Positions 27,553-36,609 of a stretch of DNA of 64,000 bases are shown here, one piece after another. Position 1 is the first letter of the stretch, and the number at the start of each line of letters is the position of its first letter. The notes below the pieces were generated by a model. It searched no databases. It saw only the letters and a list, made by a program, of their open reading frames with translations, and had not been told where the DNA came from. This stretch comes from Leptospira idonii (GTDB taxonomy: Bacteria; Spirochaetota; Leptospiria; Leptospirales; Leptospiraceae). The DNA lies in contig NZ_RQHW01000042.1 of NCBI RefSeq assembly GCF_004770995.1, positions 186,001 through 250,000 on the forward strand, written 5' to 3'. The translations under genes and the position numbers were made by a program.

Positions 27553-29985
27553 ATGAATTACAGTCGCAACGAAAAATTCTGGATCGTAATACAGCTCGCA
27601 CTGCTGTTCGTATTCTCAGGATTGTTATACTATGATTTGAATAAAAGACTGGATGCAGGTGACGGAAAGATCATCGGCACGATCACTTTCAAACAAAGAA
27701 CCGTACAAAGAAAATATTCCAGCAGAGTCGTTTGGGAGGATATGGAACAAAGTTTCCCTCTTCGCAACAGGGATTCCATTCGAACCGCAAATGCGGCAGA
27801 CGCAGAGATTACGTTAAACGACGGAACGAAGATCAATCTGAGCGAAAACAGTATGATCTTATTGAATCTGGACGATGAAAAAACAAACATCGATTTTGCT
27901 TACGGTTCCGTATCAGCCAACAGTTCCGACTCACAATCTCCTTCAAAAATCAGCATTCAATCGGGAGACACTGCCGTTACTGTCGGAAGCGGGGATGTGA
28001 AATTATCCAAAGAAGAGAACAAAGAGCTATCGATTGCGGTTCAGAAAGGGGAAGCACAAGTTGTGTCCTCAGGTAAAGAGAGTTTAAAAATCGGTTCTGA
28101 CGAAAAAGCAGTGTTAGGTGCAGGATCGGAAAAGATAGAGATAAAAAAATCGGAACTTAAGCTTGTCTCTCCTTCCGATCATTCTCGCTTTTTTACAACG
28201 GCGGCTTCCGTGCCGATTCAATTCGAAGTCCAAAAAGATTCTTCCCTTTCCGATTTGAAATTGGAGGTTTCCAACTCCAGCCAATTCAAACAGACCGTCG
28301 CAGTGCAGGCAATCACTGACAAACCATATTCTTTGTCTTTGAAAGAAGGAATTTATTATTGGAGAGTTTTGTCCGGCAAGGAAGTCAGCATCGTTCGGAA
28401 ATTCAGTGTGATTCGTAATGTTCCTGTGAATCTGATTTCACCAGGTAACAATGTTAAGCTGAAGTCCGCAAATGAGAATGCATACGTTTCTTTTTCCTGG
28501 ACGAAAAACGATTTAGCTTCCAATTATAAGTTGGATATATCCAGTTCTTCCGATTTCTCCTCAAATTTACAATCGACTACTTCTGTGACTCATTCTTTGT
28601 CTCTTTCTCTTCCTAAGGGCAAGTATTATTGGAGGGTGGGAGCATCGGTTCCACAGGGAGAAGTAAATACCAGAAGTTACCTGAATTCTATTGTTTCTTC
28701 TTTCGAAATCACGGAAGAAGACAAAAGAAAACCTCCTACACTTTTTAATCCTGCTCATAAGTCTTCCGCCTATACGGCGCTAGTGGAAAAGAAAGGACTT
28801 CCGTTCAATTGGTCTAAGGATTCTTATTCTTTGAGTTACGAGTTTTTTCTTTCGAACTCATCTCAGTTCGATTCTATCCTTCTTCAGAAAACGCTTCCCG
28901 GAAACTTCTTCGAACTGAAAGAAAAATTAAAACCAGGAATCTACTATTGGAAGGTGATCGGCAAATCGAAGGAAGGGATAGAGTCGGAATCTTCTTCCGC
29001 AAATTCTTTCGAAATCAAAGATATCCAATCTTTCCGAAGTTTTTCGCCTGAATCGGATGCGAATTATTCTTTGCCGGAAGTGACTGCGAACGGAGTGAGT
29101 TTCTCTTGGGAAAAACTTCCTTTTTTGGGGAACTATCAACTGCAGATTGCGGAAGATCCCGGCTTCACCAAACAATTAAAACCTAGCTTCGGAGCGAATA
29201 CGAAAGTCATTCGGAAAGATATTTCAGCAGGATTGTATTATTGGAGAGTTTTTTTCGTGAACGAGTCTGGAGAAACTTTGCTTTCTACCAAAGAACAATC
29301 GTTTGTTGTTAGATATCTTCCCGAAGATCCTAAACCTTACTCTCCCAAAAACAATATCGTTCTTGCGGATACTTCCAAATCCGTTTTGTTTCAGTGGTCT
29401 AGGACGGGCGCGCTCCAATATGAATTTCGTTTGAGCAAAAAATCGAACGGTAAAAAAACAGAGATACTTACCAAGAATATCAATGAAAACGAATATTCTT
29501 ATCCTGAATCAGGGACTTGGGAAAACGGAGAATACGAATGGTCTGTCACTTCCTTAGGAGAAGGGGGAGTAAAAAGTAAATCTGTTGTTTCCCGCTTTTT
29601 CGTCGGAGAAAGTACGGAACGAAACATAAGCGGAAGTTTGGTGGAGGGAATCGGTGCGGAATTGATTTATCCGATCAACGGACAAATCGTAAATCTAACT
29701 CATTCCAGTTCCATTCGATTCCGTTGGGCTGTTTTGCCAGGAATTAAAAAATATAAATTCTCCCTATCCGACGGTAAAAAGGAAATTTTATCCGTTCAAA
29801 CAGGAAAACCGGAATATGTGTTAAACAAGTTAGATGTATTGGATTCTAAAGAGTTCCGATGGACAGTGGTTCCGTTAGACGGCGATACTCCATCTTCCGA
29901 AAAGTCCGGCACCTTCAGGGTTGAGTTGGATGCGATCAAAGAAGAAGTGGAAGTTCTCTCTCCGGATGTTCAGTATGGCGAATAA
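27553..29985 (+). CDS. FecR-domain membrane protein with six Fn3-like repeats
   Basis: An 810-residue protein with an N-terminal membrane anchor (about 10-27, WIVIQLALLFVFSGLLYYDL). A FecR-type beta domain follows at about 40-190 (NRDSIRTANAADAEITLNDGTKINLSENS, VQKGEAQVVSSG). Then come six repeats of about 90 residues, each a fibronectin-III-like sandwich with F-x-W-x near its start and a closing YYWRV-type strand (YYWRVLSG, YYWRVGAS, YYWKVIGK, YYWRVFFV, YEWSVTSL, FRWTVVPL). There is no enzyme motif. FecR domains in this setting are periplasmic and structural. It overlaps the next gene by 11 bases. Confidence 0.75.
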   Translation: MNYSRNEKFWIVIQLALLFVFSGLLYYDLNKRLDAGDGKIIGTITFKQRTVQRKYSSRVVWEDMEQSFPLRNRDSIRTANAADAEITLNDGTKINLSENSMILLNLDDEKTNIDFAYGSVSANSSDSQSPSKISIQSGDTAVTVGSGDVKLSKEENKELSIAVQKGEAQVVSSGKESLKIGSDEKAVLGAGSEKIEIKKSELKLVSPSDHSRFFTTAASVPIQFEVQKDSSLSDLKLEVSNSSQFKQTVAVQAITDKPYSLSLKEGIYYWRVLSGKEVSIVRKFSVIRNVPVNLISPGNNVKLKSANENAYVSFSWTKNDLASNYKLDISSSSDFSSNLQSTTSVTHSLSLSLPKGKYYWRVGASVPQGEVNTRSYLNSIVSSFEITEEDKRKPPTLFNPAHKSSAYTALVEKKGLPFNWSKDSYSLSYEFFLSNSSQFDSILLQKTLPGNFFELKEKLKPGIYYWKVIGKSKEGIESESSSANSFEIKDIQSFRSFSPESDANYSLPEVTANGVSFSWEKLPFLGNYQLQIAEDPGFTKQLKPSFGANTKVIRKDISAGLYYWRVFFVNESGETLLSTKEQSFVVRYLPEDPKPYSPKNNIVLADTSKSVLFQWSRTGALQYEFRLSKKSNGKKTEILTKNINENEYSYPESGTWENGEYEWSVTSLGEGGVKSKSVVSRFFVGESTERNISGSLVEGIGAELIYPINGQIVNLTHSSSIRFRWAVLPGIKKYKFSLSDGKKEILSVQTGKPEYVLNKLDVLDSKEFRWTVVPLDGDTPSSEKSGTFRVELDAIKEEVEVLSPDVQYGE

Positions 29986-31153
29986 AAAAATTAAGGTTCT
30001 TATTTTTCTATTCGCATTCATCAATTATGCGATTTTTGCAGATGCCCCTCATACGATCCGATGGAGAGAAATTCCCAGTGCTTACGGATATGTTGTCGAA
30101 TTGAAAGATTCTTACGGCAATCTTCAAACGAAAGAAGTAGAGATTGCGAATGTGAGTTTTACCCTGAGCCATGGAAAATATAAATACAGAATCGGTGTCA
30201 TCAATAAGTTCAAAAAGGTGGCGAAATGGTCGTATTGGAACGACTTGGAAGTGCGTCCTGTCGCCAAACCTTCCGTTCGCACTGCTTCCACCGAACCTAA
30301 AAAGGAAGGGAATCAAAGTATTGTTAGTTTGGAAGGCGACAATATTTACGAAGGCACAAAAGTTTTCGTAGTCCAGGAAGGGAAAAAAATCCCTGTTCCG
30401 ATGGAGACGACAAGAGAAGGTAAAGCGAATATCTACGTTGATCATAATCAAGTCGATCAAACAAAAGACTATAAACTGGTATTGGAGAATGCGAATTTCG
30501 AGCCGACGGAAGTTCCTATTTCAGCGAAACAAGTCGCTCAGCTGGAGAATCAAACAAACGATCCGAATTCGATAGATACCCAACATACAAACGTTACAGA
30601 AACGACTGCGACAGAAACTTCTTCTTCCGGAGAGACGGACGATCCGTCCTCTAAAAAAATCGCGATTTGGCCTTTGTTTTGGAGACAGGCTCTTCTGCCT
30701 GGTTGGGGGCATGTGTATATGGGAGAAAGCAATATAGGATATTCTTATATGGGGGCGTTCGTTTTGACCACTTTATATACGTTTGAGCGCCATAGACAGT
30801 TTCAATCGATCCTATCCGATTATAGAACACATGAGAATTATTCCAATAGTTTAAGAGCGATGGATTTGAATGCGCAAGTGTTCCCTTATTTGGCGGGAAC
30901 CCTTTCCAATGATTATTTTGCGCATCGTGTGGATGAAAAAGCGAAGCAGGTCAATTCTGCTGCAACTCTGATGGGATTGGTTTATACCGCATCTCTAATC
31001 CACATAGTGATTTCCGGTTATAATCAAAAACGTTCCGAACCCAGCAGACAAGGGATGAGTTTCGGTCTTAGACCGGATGAAACACCTTTTGCAACTAGAA
31101 CGTTGGATCCTTCTCATGTGAAAGTGGATGTAAAGTTCCACTTTTATTATTAA
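29975..31153 (+). CDS. DUF5683-like exported protein
   Basis: A 392-residue protein with a signal peptide (VLIFLFAFINYAIFA, cleaved before DAPH). An Fn3-like domain follows (TIRWREIPSAYGYVVELKD, GKYKYRIGVIN), a relative of the repeats in the preceding gene. Then come a beta domain near 115-180 and a Thr/Ser linker. The C-terminal membrane-associated region opens with WRQALLPGWGHVYMGESNIGY, a pattern of DUF5683 and related families. I used the ATG at 29975; earlier ATGs at 29921 and 29966 lie deeper in the FecR gene. It is last of the lipoprotein-cyclase-FecR block and may form a cell-envelope complex with them. Confidence 0.6.
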   Translation: MANKKIKVLIFLFAFINYAIFADAPHTIRWREIPSAYGYVVELKDSYGNLQTKEVEIANVSFTLSHGKYKYRIGVINKFKKVAKWSYWNDLEVRPVAKPSVRTASTEPKKEGNQSIVSLEGDNIYEGTKVFVVQEGKKIPVPMETTREGKANIYVDHNQVDQTKDYKLVLENANFEPTEVPISAKQVAQLENQTNDPNSIDTQHTNVTETTATETSSSGETDDPSSKKIAIWPLFWRQALLPGWGHVYMGESNIGYSYMGAFVLTTLYTFERHRQFQSILSDYRTHENYSNSLRAMDLNAQVFPYLAGTLSNDYFAHRVDEKAKQVNSAATLMGLVYTASLIHIVISGYNQKRSEPSRQGMSFGLRPDETPFATRTLDPSHVKVDVKFHFYY

Positions 31154-31191
31154 ACTTTCGGAAAGTAGCAAGTTGATCCGGCAAAGGAAGG

Positions 31192-32937
31192 CTAAGCGAG
31201 AACTCCTTCTCCTTTGTATCGTAGCAGAACCAAGGTTAAATCGTCTTGAATCATTTCCATGCCCCCTGAATAATCCAAGATCGTATCGAAAACCACATCT
31301 CTGATGTCTGTTAACTTTTTGGATCGATTGGAAGATATCAATTCCAATAATTTATCTTCGCCGAACATTTGTATGGAGTCTGGTTGTCTTGCTTCCGTCA
31401 AACCGTCCGTGATTAATACGATCAAATCGTCTTGTTGTAGAGGATAAGTTTCTTCCTCCGACATGGTAGAGAAGAACGGAGTTATGATTCTTCCCATAGG
31501 TTTTAAGCTCACAAGTGTTCCCGATTTTTTTATGATAAACAAAGGAAAGTGGCCTGCTCTTGCGAATTGAAGTTTCCCTGTGCTCGTATCGATATGAACC
31601 ATACTTGCCGTTACGAAATGGTCTTTTAGGTTGGGAGTGATTTGAGTGCGGATATGTTCGAGACTTTGTGTCAGATGACCTAATTTTCTGCTCCAATGGT
31701 CCAAGGACATTTTCACCAAAGCGGACAGAAAGGCTGCGGGGATTCCATGACCGGATACGTCGCAGATAAAAACCCCCAATTCCTTGGTTTCCGGTCTCCA
31801 TTGTATATCGAAGAGATCCCCTCCGACTTTCATCATCGGAACGTTTCTGAATGCGATCTCCATAGAATCCGCATCTATTACTTTATTCGGAAATAATGAT
31901 TCTTGAATTCGTTTGGCGACATCCAATTGTTTATCGATTTCTTGTTTTTGTTGTTCGATAACTTTCGTTCTTTCTTGGACTTTTTTCTCCAGAACTTCGT
32001 TTGCAATCTCTTTCAGTCGGTTCAAGACTTCTAAAGATTCAACGGCTTCTTTCTGAGCTCTTTCTCTTTCTTTGGAGATAGTGACTAGAAAGTAGGAAAT
32101 TCCGTTGATGCTGAATAAAAACGCATCCAGATAAATAAGAGAATCGTTGATAGACAAATCTCCCGCATTCTTCATCGCAAAAACACCTTCTCCTCTGACG
32201 GTTTGAGTGACTGCGGTGAAAGATAAAATTGCGCTGGCAAGCGTTGCGCCGTATTGACTGAACCTAAGACTTGTTAATATGACAAAAGGAATCGGCAGGA
32301 ATAATAAAGGCAATGCGTCGGAAAATGCGATTCTCCCTGCAATGTAAATAATGATGCACCAAAAAATTAACTCTACTTTGGCGAATAAATTCGTTTTGAA
32401 ACGTTCTGAAGGATGGAGCCATACATAAAGTAATGGAGCGACGATAATAAACCCTTGCAGTTCACCGGAGAACCATGTGAAAAAAGTGTTCCAATAAGCT
32501 TCCGCAGGAACAAAACCCCAGAAGTAAAGACTGGATACCCCTATAACAGTGCTTAGTGCGGAACCGGGAACGGTACAAAGAGTCAAAAAGTAGAGTAAAC
32601 CTTTTGTCGAATAAAGAGGGTCTCTTCTTCCTGTAAGTCGGAATAAAAGATAGAAGTTTAAAACCGAACTGAGAGTGTTCCCTATCCCGATGAGAAGGGC
32701 TGTGGGAATATGGGGATTGTTGAGATAGTTTGCCGTAAAGGCACCTAGGAAAATCCCAGGAACCGAGGTTTTTCCGATCAGCATAATGGCTGTAAGACCC
32801 ATTCCTTCCGGCGGCCAAACAGGTGAAACCTGGCTGTTCAAAAAAGCCAATTGAAAGCCGATCTTCGAGCAGATAATATAACCGATCGTTAATACGGGAG
32901 TCCATATCGCCAACTGCCAGATTCGTATCGATTTCAT
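31192..32937 (-). CDS. MASE1-SpoIIE phosphatase
   Basis: A 581-residue integral membrane signalling protein. Residues 1-290 are a MASE1 sensor with about eight membrane helices (SPVWPPEGMGLTAIMLIG is the usual MASE1 signature). A coiled coil runs at about 295-340. A PP2C/SpoIIE phosphatase domain occupies 345-575 (MKVGGDLFDIQW, GVFICDVSGHGIPAAFLSALVKM, DDLIVLITDGLTEARQ, QDDLTLVLLRYK), with the metal-binding aspartates in place. It would dephosphorylate a phosphoserine target such as an anti-sigma-factor antagonist (family knowledge); no partner is nearby. It stands alone, divergent from the GST gene. Confidence 0.9.
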   Translation of the reverse strand: MKSIRIWQLAIWTPVLTIGYIICSKIGFQLAFLNSQVSPVWPPEGMGLTAIMLIGKTSVPGIFLGAFTANYLNNPHIPTALLIGIGNTLSSVLNFYLLFRLTGRRDPLYSTKGLLYFLTLCTVPGSALSTVIGVSSLYFWGFVPAEAYWNTFFTWFSGELQGFIIVAPLLYVWLHPSERFKTNLFAKVELIFWCIIIYIAGRIAFSDALPLLFLPIPFVILTSLRFSQYGATLASAILSFTAVTQTVRGEGVFAMKNAGDLSINDSLIYLDAFLFSINGISYFLVTISKERERAQKEAVESLEVLNRLKEIANEVLEKKVQERTKVIEQQKQEIDKQLDVAKRIQESLFPNKVIDADSMEIAFRNVPMMKVGGDLFDIQWRPETKELGVFICDVSGHGIPAAFLSALVKMSLDHWSRKLGHLTQSLEHIRTQITPNLKDHFVTASMVHIDTSTGKLQFARAGHFPLFIIKKSGTLVSLKPMGRIITPFFSTMSEEETYPLQQDDLIVLITDGLTEARQPDSIQMFGEDKLLELISSNRSKKLTDIRDVVFDTILDYSGGMEMIQDDLTLVLLRYKGEGVLA

Positions 32938-33100
32938 AGGGAAATCAAAGAATAGCTTTCCAATCGATTCAGTCTAGCCTTTCTTCAATGTATTGTCTCC
33001 AATAAATAAAATATTTCCCAGCCTTTGTGGAAAGTTTATACTGGTTCTAAGCTTGGTGCTTCCCGTCGGTGAAATCGAGTGCCGGGAAAGGATGATGATT

Positions 33101-33700
33101 ATGAAAATATACGGAATGAAAGCTTCTGGGAACTGTTATAAAATTCAGTTGCTTTCCCATCTTTTAAACCTTCCTTACGAATGGATAGAAACGGACGGAA
33201 GAAAAGGAGAAACTAAAACCCCTGCTTTTTTAGAGAAAAATCCGAATGGGAAGGTTCCCATCATCGAACTTAAAAATGGTGAAATATTAAAAGAATCTAA
33301 TGCAATTCTATTTTATCTGGCTGAAGGATCCGAATACTCTTCAAAAGATCTTTGGGAAAAGGCTAAGATTTTGGAATGGATGTTCTTCGAACAATACAGT
33401 CATGAACCTTATATTGCAACGAACCGTTGGATCATTAAATATCTTGGTAAAAAAGAGGAGCAAAAACAAAAGATCGCAGAAAATCATCCTAAGGGAGTTC
33501 ATGCTTTGCAAATCATGGAATCGCATTTGAAGACCAACGATTGGTTTGTCGGCAATCGATTTACCATTGCAGATATTGCTTTATTTGCATATACGCATAA
33601 AGCAGAGGAAGGGGAATATGACCTAAAGAATTTCCCTCGCATTTTAGAATGGATTCAAAGAGTTTCTAGCGTCAAGGGATTTGTTCCGCAAGAGAGTTAG
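33101..33700 (+). CDS. Glutathione S-transferase-like protein
   Basis: A 199-residue GST of the usual length. The N-terminal thioredoxin fold (KIYGMKASGNCYKIQLLSHLLNLPYEW) carries the NPNGKVPIIEL cis-Pro loop and ESNAILFYLAE glutathione site. The C-terminal domain contains NDWFVGNRFTIADIALFAYTHKAEEG with the conserved helix-capping motif. I chose the ATG at 33101, eight bases after GGAAAGGA; the frame open from 32993 would add 36 poorly conserved residues. The leader can form a TTCCCG/CGGGAA hairpin (33060-33088) that overlaps the ribosome binding site. Substrate unknown. Confidence 0.85.
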   Translation: MKIYGMKASGNCYKIQLLSHLLNLPYEWIETDGRKGETKTPAFLEKNPNGKVPIIELKNGEILKESNAILFYLAEGSEYSSKDLWEKAKILEWMFFEQYSHEPYIATNRWIIKYLGKKEEQKQKIAENHPKGVHALQIMESHLKTNDWFVGNRFTIADIALFAYTHKAEEGEYDLKNFPRILEWIQRVSSVKGFVPQES

Positions 33701-33844
33701 GCGGCTTATCCTCTTGTAGCGGGAAGACTTCCCCTATAATTTTCCTAAAATTGTGCAATAAACTGGGCGGATAGGGTGATATATTAAACCTAGCTTCTAT
33801 TAGTGTTTGTTATCTTGGATATTATTTCGTGATATTGGACTATT

Positions 33845-34822
33845 ATGAGCGCACCCCTTCCGAAATCAAATGGCCATTTTCAGAATCAGGACTCGAATCG
33901 AACGGGCTCCTTACTTTCCTTAGGTGCTTCTGCACAGGGTCTGACCCAAGAGGAAAAGGACGAATACAGTCATTTTGTAGAGTCCATCTATCGAAAACAA
34001 TACGACGATGTGCATAGATACGGGGGAAGGCAGGTTGCGGAAAGTTTCATACAGGAATTATTCAGTATTCTTTTTGCAGGTTATTTCTCCGAATTGACTT
34101 TCCGTGATTTGGCTCAGGTGGAAGACAGTTTATCTTTTTTTTTCCTAGGAGCTAAGAAAAAACTTTCTCCGTATCTGACTTTGAGAGAAGAAAAGTCCAT
34201 TCAGCCATCATTAAATGCAAATGATCTAATTTATGAACTAAAAAGAAGTCTGCCTCGAATCTATGAATTGATTTGGGAAGATGCTGCCGCTGCTCATGCG
34301 GGGGATCCTGCTGCGGAAAGTATTAAGGAAGTTGTTCTCGCATACTCCGGATTTTATGCGATTGCAGTTCATAGGGTATCTCATGTTTTGTACGAGTTAG
34401 GTGTTCCTATCTTTCCAAGAATGTTAAGCGGTTATGCTCATGAAAAAACGGGAATTGATATTCATCCCGGTGCAAAGATCGGAGGTTCCTTTTTTATGGA
34501 TCATGGCACAGGGATTGTGATCGGAGGGACTACCACGATTTCGGATAATGTCAAAATCTATCAGGGGGTAACATTGGGAGCGTTATCCGTCAGTAAAGAT
34601 TTAGCTAAAGTTAAACGACATCCTACCATAGAAGAGAATGTCGTGATTTATTCAGGTGCAACGATCTTAGGTGGAGACACAGTGATCGGAAAAAATACGA
34701 TCATCGGAGGAAACGCTTGGGTGACTCATAGCATACCTCCTTATTCCATCGTTTATCAAAAAAGCGAAGTGAGAGTTCGGAATTCTCAAGAATTGGATAA
34801 CCAAATCGATTTTACGATATAA
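33845..34822 (+). CDS. cysE: Serine O-acetyltransferase (CysE/SrpH-like)
   Basis: A 325-residue serine acetyltransferase making O-acetylserine from serine and acetyl-CoA, the carbon acceptor for cysteine synthesis. The N-terminal helical domain is long (about 185 residues). The left-handed beta-helix then starts at GIDIHPGAKIGGSFFMDHGTGIVIGGTTTI, with the catalytic His in the DHGTG motif, and runs through QGVTLGAL and VVIYSGATILGGDTVIGKNTIIGGNAWV. The extended form matches SrpH, the acetyltransferase encoded beside SrpI encapsulin in cyanobacteria. Here it converges with the cysteine desulfurase-encapsulin operon, separated only by structured repeat A, so a shared sulfur role is likely. Confidence 0.88.
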   Translation: MSAPLPKSNGHFQNQDSNRTGSLLSLGASAQGLTQEEKDEYSHFVESIYRKQYDDVHRYGGRQVAESFIQELFSILFAGYFSELTFRDLAQVEDSLSFFFLGAKKKLSPYLTLREEKSIQPSLNANDLIYELKRSLPRIYELIWEDAAAAHAGDPAAESIKEVVLAYSGFYAIAVHRVSHVLYELGVPIFPRMLSGYAHEKTGIDIHPGAKIGGSFFMDHGTGIVIGGTTTISDNVKIYQGVTLGALSVSKDLAKVKRHPTIEENVVIYSGATILGGDTVIGKNTIIGGNAWVTHSIPPYSIVYQKSEVRVRNSQELDNQIDFTI

Positions 34823-34829
34823 AAGGGAA

Positions 34830-34992
34830 GAGACATAATCCGACGGGAGGGTACTCGAACCCCCACCCGAGTTAGGGTGGAGGGGAGTGGCTCGTGGGCC
34901 ATCCGCCTTTCCGTCTAGCAGATATCCCTCCTTTCGTAAAGGAAGCTTTCGGTTGTGAAAAAAAATTCTTCCGAAAACTTCACCTTTTTGCC
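34830..34992 (-). repeat. Structured intergenic repeat, copy A
   Basis: About 163 bp between the convergent cysE and cysteine desulfurase genes. It reads on the minus strand from GGCAAAAAGGTGAA (34992-34979), right after the desulfurase stop, to the inverted GACATAAT motif after the cysE stop. A closing stem pairs 34846-34853 with 34923-34931 (one bulge). The 17-nt core (minus strand, 34898-34882) is identical to copies B and D. Next to it is a CCACCC/GGGTGG hairpin. It looks superficially like a class II tRNA but has no valid anticodon loop. Confidence 0.7.
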
Positions 34993-34995
34993 TAG

Positions 34996-36609
34996 TTAGG
35001 CGACCGGTCCGCCTATTCTTCTTCCGCTTGTAATCTTAAAAAGCGCTTCGATCAGCGCATCGATATCCTCGCACGTATTGTAAAACGCCAAAGAAGGTCG
35101 AACCGTTGCTTCTAGACCGAATCTTCTCAAAATCGGCTGCGCACAATGGTGGCCGGATCGAACTGCAATGCCTTCTTGGCTCAAAGCTTTTCCGATTTCT
35201 TCCGTTTTATGACCATCCAAAACAAAGGAAAGAACTCCCGCTTTGTCGGCTGCGGTACCAATCAGACGTAGGCCAGGAACATTTAATAATTGTTTGGTTG
35301 CATATTCCAACAAAGAATGTTCGTAGTCGGAGATGTTTGCCATCCCGTAGCGGTTTAGATAGTCGATCGCAGCACCTAATCCTACCGCATCGGCAATGTT
35401 TCCTGTTCCTGCTTCGAAACGAAAAGGAGATTTTTGATAGACCGTTTTTTCGAAAGTGACGTCCTCGATCATATTTCCTCCACCTTGCCAAGGAGGCATG
35501 GATTCCAAAACTTCCGCCTTACCGAAAACGACTCCGATTCCCGTAGGTGCAAAAACTTTGTGACCGCTGAAAACATAAAAATCGCAATCTAAAAATTGAA
35601 CGTCTACGGGTAGATGAGAAACTGCCTGCGCACCGTCTACAAGAACCTTCGCTCCGTAGCGATGTGCCATATCTACCATTTGTTTGGCGGGAGTCACAGT
35701 TCCCAATGCATTGGAAACTTGCGTGAGCGAAACGAATTTAGTTTTTGATCCTAATAGTCTTTCGTATTCGCTCAGGATGATCTGACCGGAATCGTCTACA
35801 GGAACTACTCTTAGTTTTGCGCCTTTTTTAGCACATAACATCTGCCAGGGAACGATATTGGCATGATGTTCCAACCAAGTGATGATGATCTCATCGTCCT
35901 TGGTAATGTTTTTTTCTCCCCAAGTGTTCGCTACGAGATTGATTGCTTCCGTAGCTCCTCGGACAAAAATAATCTCTTCCACGCTTGGAGCATTTAAGAA
36001 TTGTTTTACTTTGGTTCTTGCCGCTTCATAGGCATCCGTAGCTCTTGCAGCCAAAGTATGTGCGCCTCTATGAATGTTGGAGTTTTCGTGCTGATAAAAA
36101 TAGGAAAGTCTGTCAATCACCGCTTGCGGTTTGTGAGTGGTTGCGGCATTGTCCAGCCAAACAAGATTTTTACCGTTTACTTTCTCACTTAAAATGGGAA
36201 AATCTCGTCGAACGCTTGCTATATCAAAATTTCCGGAAGAAAGTGATACGGAAGGCACAACAGACGGTGAGAATATAAAAGGGTCTGCCGTTTTTTCGTA
36301 AGAAAATTCCGAAATGTCTCTTCGTATTCCTTCAAGAAAACCGAACCCCGGAACTTGGGCAATCCCTGGAATGTCTTGAAAATTGGGAAATTCTTGTGGA
36401 ATGCTTTGTTTTGTGGTTGGTAGGATCGGATCCTGCTGTAACAAAAGTTCATCCACTCCTAAAGAAGCAGGAGCGGCAGAGGATGATGGCAGAGATCCGA
36501 AGATCTCTTTCGCCATGGACTCCAAAGCTTTTGTATCGAAAAGCCCCTCTACATTGTGTTGGAAAGGGATGTTTCCGAAATCACCCGAAAAACTATCATT
36601 TGTAATCAT
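34996..36609 (-). CDS. Encapsulin-associated cysteine desulfurase (SufS type with cargo domain)
   Basis: A 537-residue PLP enzyme that frees sulfur from cysteine, leaving alanine. The first 130 residues are low-complexity, rich in Pro, Ser and Phe (NIPFQHN, QDIPGIAQVPGFGF). This matches the disordered cargo-loading extension of desulfurases packed in family 2A encapsulins. The rest is a complete SufS fold: DNAATTHKP, NIHRGAHTLAARAT, the PLP lysine in FSGHKVFAPTGIG (about residue 347) and the persulfide Cys in RSGHHCAQP (about 490). The ATG at 36609 follows GGGAAA and overlaps the encapsulin gene end by 14 bases, giving translational coupling. It is probably inside the shell. Confidence 0.93.
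   Translation of the reverse strand: MITNDSFSGDFGNIPFQHNVEGLFDTKALESMAKEIFGSLPSSSAAPASLGVDELLLQQDPILPTTKQSIPQEFPNFQDIPGIAQVPGFGFLEGIRRDISEFSYEKTADPFIFSPSVVPSVSLSSGNFDIASVRRDFPILSEKVNGKNLVWLDNAATTHKPQAVIDRLSYFYQHENSNIHRGAHTLAARATDAYEAARTKVKQFLNAPSVEEIIFVRGATEAINLVANTWGEKNITKDDEIIITWLEHHANIVPWQMLCAKKGAKLRVVPVDDSGQIILSEYERLLGSKTKFVSLTQVSNALGTVTPAKQMVDMAHRYGAKVLVDGAQAVSHLPVDVQFLDCDFYVFSGHKVFAPTGIGVVFGKAEVLESMPPWQGGGNMIEDVTFEKTVYQKSPFRFEAGTGNIADAVGLGAAIDYLNRYGMANISDYEHSLLEYATKQLLNVPGLRLIGTAADKAGVLSFVLDGHKTEEIGKALSQEGIAVRSGHHCAQPILRRFGLEATVRPSLAFYNTCEDIDALIEALFKITSGRRIGGPVA

Noticed and set aside
34843..34931. tRNA-Ser-like fold in repeat A (minus strand): acceptor-like stem, D-like arm, long variable-like arm, TTCGAG loop
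   Set aside because: No 5-bp anticodon stem with a 7-nt loop and U33, a mismatched T stem and no CCA. Copies B and D lose more tRNA features but keep the 17-nt core, so the tRNA likeness is probably accidental.
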